This document shows positions 63,116 to 64,000 of a stretch of DNA of 64,000 nt, in pieces (the first letter of the stretch is position 1; every line of letters starts with the position of its first letter). The DNA lies in NCBI GenBank assembly GCA_017394885.1, contig JAFPWO010000013.1:124001-188000 (forward strand), in the 5' to 3' direction. Both the position numbers and the translations under genes were made by a program. This stretch comes from Lachnospiraceae bacterium. GTDB taxonomy: Bacteria > Bacillota > Clostridia > Lachnospirales > Lachnospiraceae. The notes below the pieces were generated by a model that worked only from the letters and a program-made list of their open reading frames with translations, was not told the DNA's origin and searched no databases.

Positions 63116-64000
63116 TTACGGGGCGTTTACGAGAGCAGCCATCAGCGGCAGGCTGTCCGTATTGGTAAGGACCGCAAAGAACGGCCGGTCCAGGATAAAA
63201 TCGATCTCCTCTTCGGGCGGGATCGGTTCGGCTGCTCCGTAATCGATGATATAGGAAACCGCCGTCACCCCTTCTTCATCGATGCAGAGCCGGGAAGCCT
63301 GGGAAACCCGGCTGATAAACATTTCGCTCTCTTCCGTGAGCGGAGAAAAGTCAGCTTTTTCCGGATCGAAGCAGGCTGTGATCCCCATGTTTTCGAAGAG
63401 ATCATTCAGTTCCGATTCTGCCATAAGGTCAAACTTCGGAAGCGAAAGATTGACCTTGATCCACGCGCTTTCGACGCCTTTCCTGTCAAATTCTTCCCCT
63501 GCCCAGGTATAGGATGCGGCGTTGGCCATGAAATACAGCGCCTGTTCATCCTGCAGCAGTTCCTCCGGGCTCACCCCTTCATCCGGCAGGATCAGCCACA
63601 TCTGGTCCCGGGTATTGTCCAGCGACAGCGCGATCGCACCGAACTTTTCCCCGTAATAATAGAAGCCGTATTCGATCTCCCGGTTCATGAAGACGGTATT
63701 TTTATCGCCTTCCGGGGTATGAAATACACGCTCTGTATTCGCAGATTCTTCAAATGGGATATACCATTTTGCTCGGAAAGACAGGGTGCTCACCAGCGCC
63801 ATCACCGTCTGCGGATCCATCTTCACATTTTTCGTGCTCTCCTGCAGCAGTCCGCCGGTCTGTTCATCGATCCAGTTCCGCAGGCACCTGTCATAGGCGG
63901 CGTTTCCCATCGTTCCGGAGAAAGAGGAGGTATAGAATTCCTCTGCCAACGCTGCCAGCGTCTCTTTATTGTACGCGGCGTCGTCCCGCAGCCAGATCGA
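63116..64000 (-). CDS. Serpin-family protein (N-terminus beyond the window)
   Basis: The visible 294 residues are the C-terminal part of a serpin. SIWLRDD at the edge, FYTSSFSG, the long WIDEQTGGLL helix, ALVSTLSFRAKWYIPFEE, KVNLSLPKFDLMAESELNDLFENMGI, then SRLCIDEEGVTAVSYII and RPFFAVLTNTDSLPLMAALVNAP are all characteristic. The frame stays open to base 64000, so the start is outside. The hinge before the reactive loop lacks the usual run of small residues, which may mean a non-inhibitory or unusual serpin. It lies directly upstream of the DUF805-radical SAM operon but has no shared transcript by promoter evidence. Confidence 0.88.
   Translation of the reverse strand, partial: SIWLRDDAAYNKETLAALAEEFYTSSFSGTMGNAAYDRCLRNWIDEQTGGLLQESTKNVKMDPQTVMALVSTLSFRAKWYIPFEESANTERVFHTPEGDKNTVFMNREIEYGFYYYGEKFGAIALSLDNTRDQMWLILPDEGVSPEELLQDEQALYFMANAASYTWAGEEFDRKGVESAWIKVNLSLPKFDLMAESELNDLFENMGITACFDPEKADFSPLTEESEMFISRVSQASRLCIDEEGVTAVSYIIDYGAAEPIPPEEEIDFILDRPFFAVLTNTDSLPLMAALVNAP

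Overview
The window looks like a chromosomal segment of a GC-rich Clostridia, probably a Lachnospiraceae-type gut anaerobe. This is inferred from the trigger factor/clpP/clpX/engB order, stand-alone GlnRS and AsnRS, recU and a ribonuclease G gene together, CarD, DUF5685, CotH-family kinases, and anaerobic redox flavoproteins. Most genes are on the minus strand in short operons with AGGAGG ribosome sites. Many promoters are textbook TTGACA-17-TATAAT type, and many operons end in clear hairpin terminators. I made no database search; family names rest on motifs I recognise.

Layout. 1-400: three tRNA genes (Ser-CGA, Glu-CTC, Pro-CGG) with their promoter. 450-5,600: RNA, DNA-repair and CoA housekeeping (RNase G-type, RecU, pseudouridine synthase, coaD, rsmD). 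5,790-11,400: CarD regulator, FAD protein, rlmH, MATE pump, enolase. 11,400-16,400: an operon of polyphosphate-polymerase-like (VTC), DUF4956 and CotH-kinase proteins, next to a two-component system that has lost its middle. 16,400-21,240: HAD hydrolase, glnS and a second, larger CotH protein with a lamin-tail domain. 21,430-27,300: zinc-ribbon/DUF5685/DnaJ operon, prmA, HAD phosphatase, LUD protein, RsuA-type synthase, hypA. 27,310-38,360: a 927-residue iron-sulfur flavoprotein, ftsH, sirtuin, asnS, engB, clpX, clpP, tig. 38,525-42,570: a partner-switching module (STAS antagonist fused to a phosphopantetheinyl transferase, then a PP2C phosphatase carrying its own kinase domain, then a lipoprotein). 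42,600-47,150: two GNAT acetyltransferases, a VWA lipoprotein, malic enzyme.

47,260-57,440 is a glycerol/polyol catabolism region (DhaK-DhaL kinase, NHL propeller, metallo-beta-lactamase-fold hydrolase, Ldh2-type dehydrogenase, glycerol kinase). It is split at about 50,800-54,730 by a degraded integrative element whose genes lie on the opposite strand and are poorer in GC: an excisionase-like gene, a 5'-truncated tyrosine integrase, an AT-rich unknown gene, and DUF5655 and MmcQ/YjbR genes.

57,500-64,000: SPFH/NfeD pair, YegP, acyl-ACP thioesterase, YwaF membrane protein. Then comes the most unusual locus: a DUF805 membrane protein with a soluble tail of repeated VYGPPEWF units, followed 11 bp later by a radical SAM/SPASM enzyme. 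A serpin running off the window edge lies just upstream.

The best candidates for something undescribed are the DUF805-YGPPEWF/radical-SAM pair (a possible peptide-modification system), the VTC-DUF4956-CotH operon with a tandem operator shared with the broken two-component system, and the PPTase-STAS fusion with an internal ribosome site.
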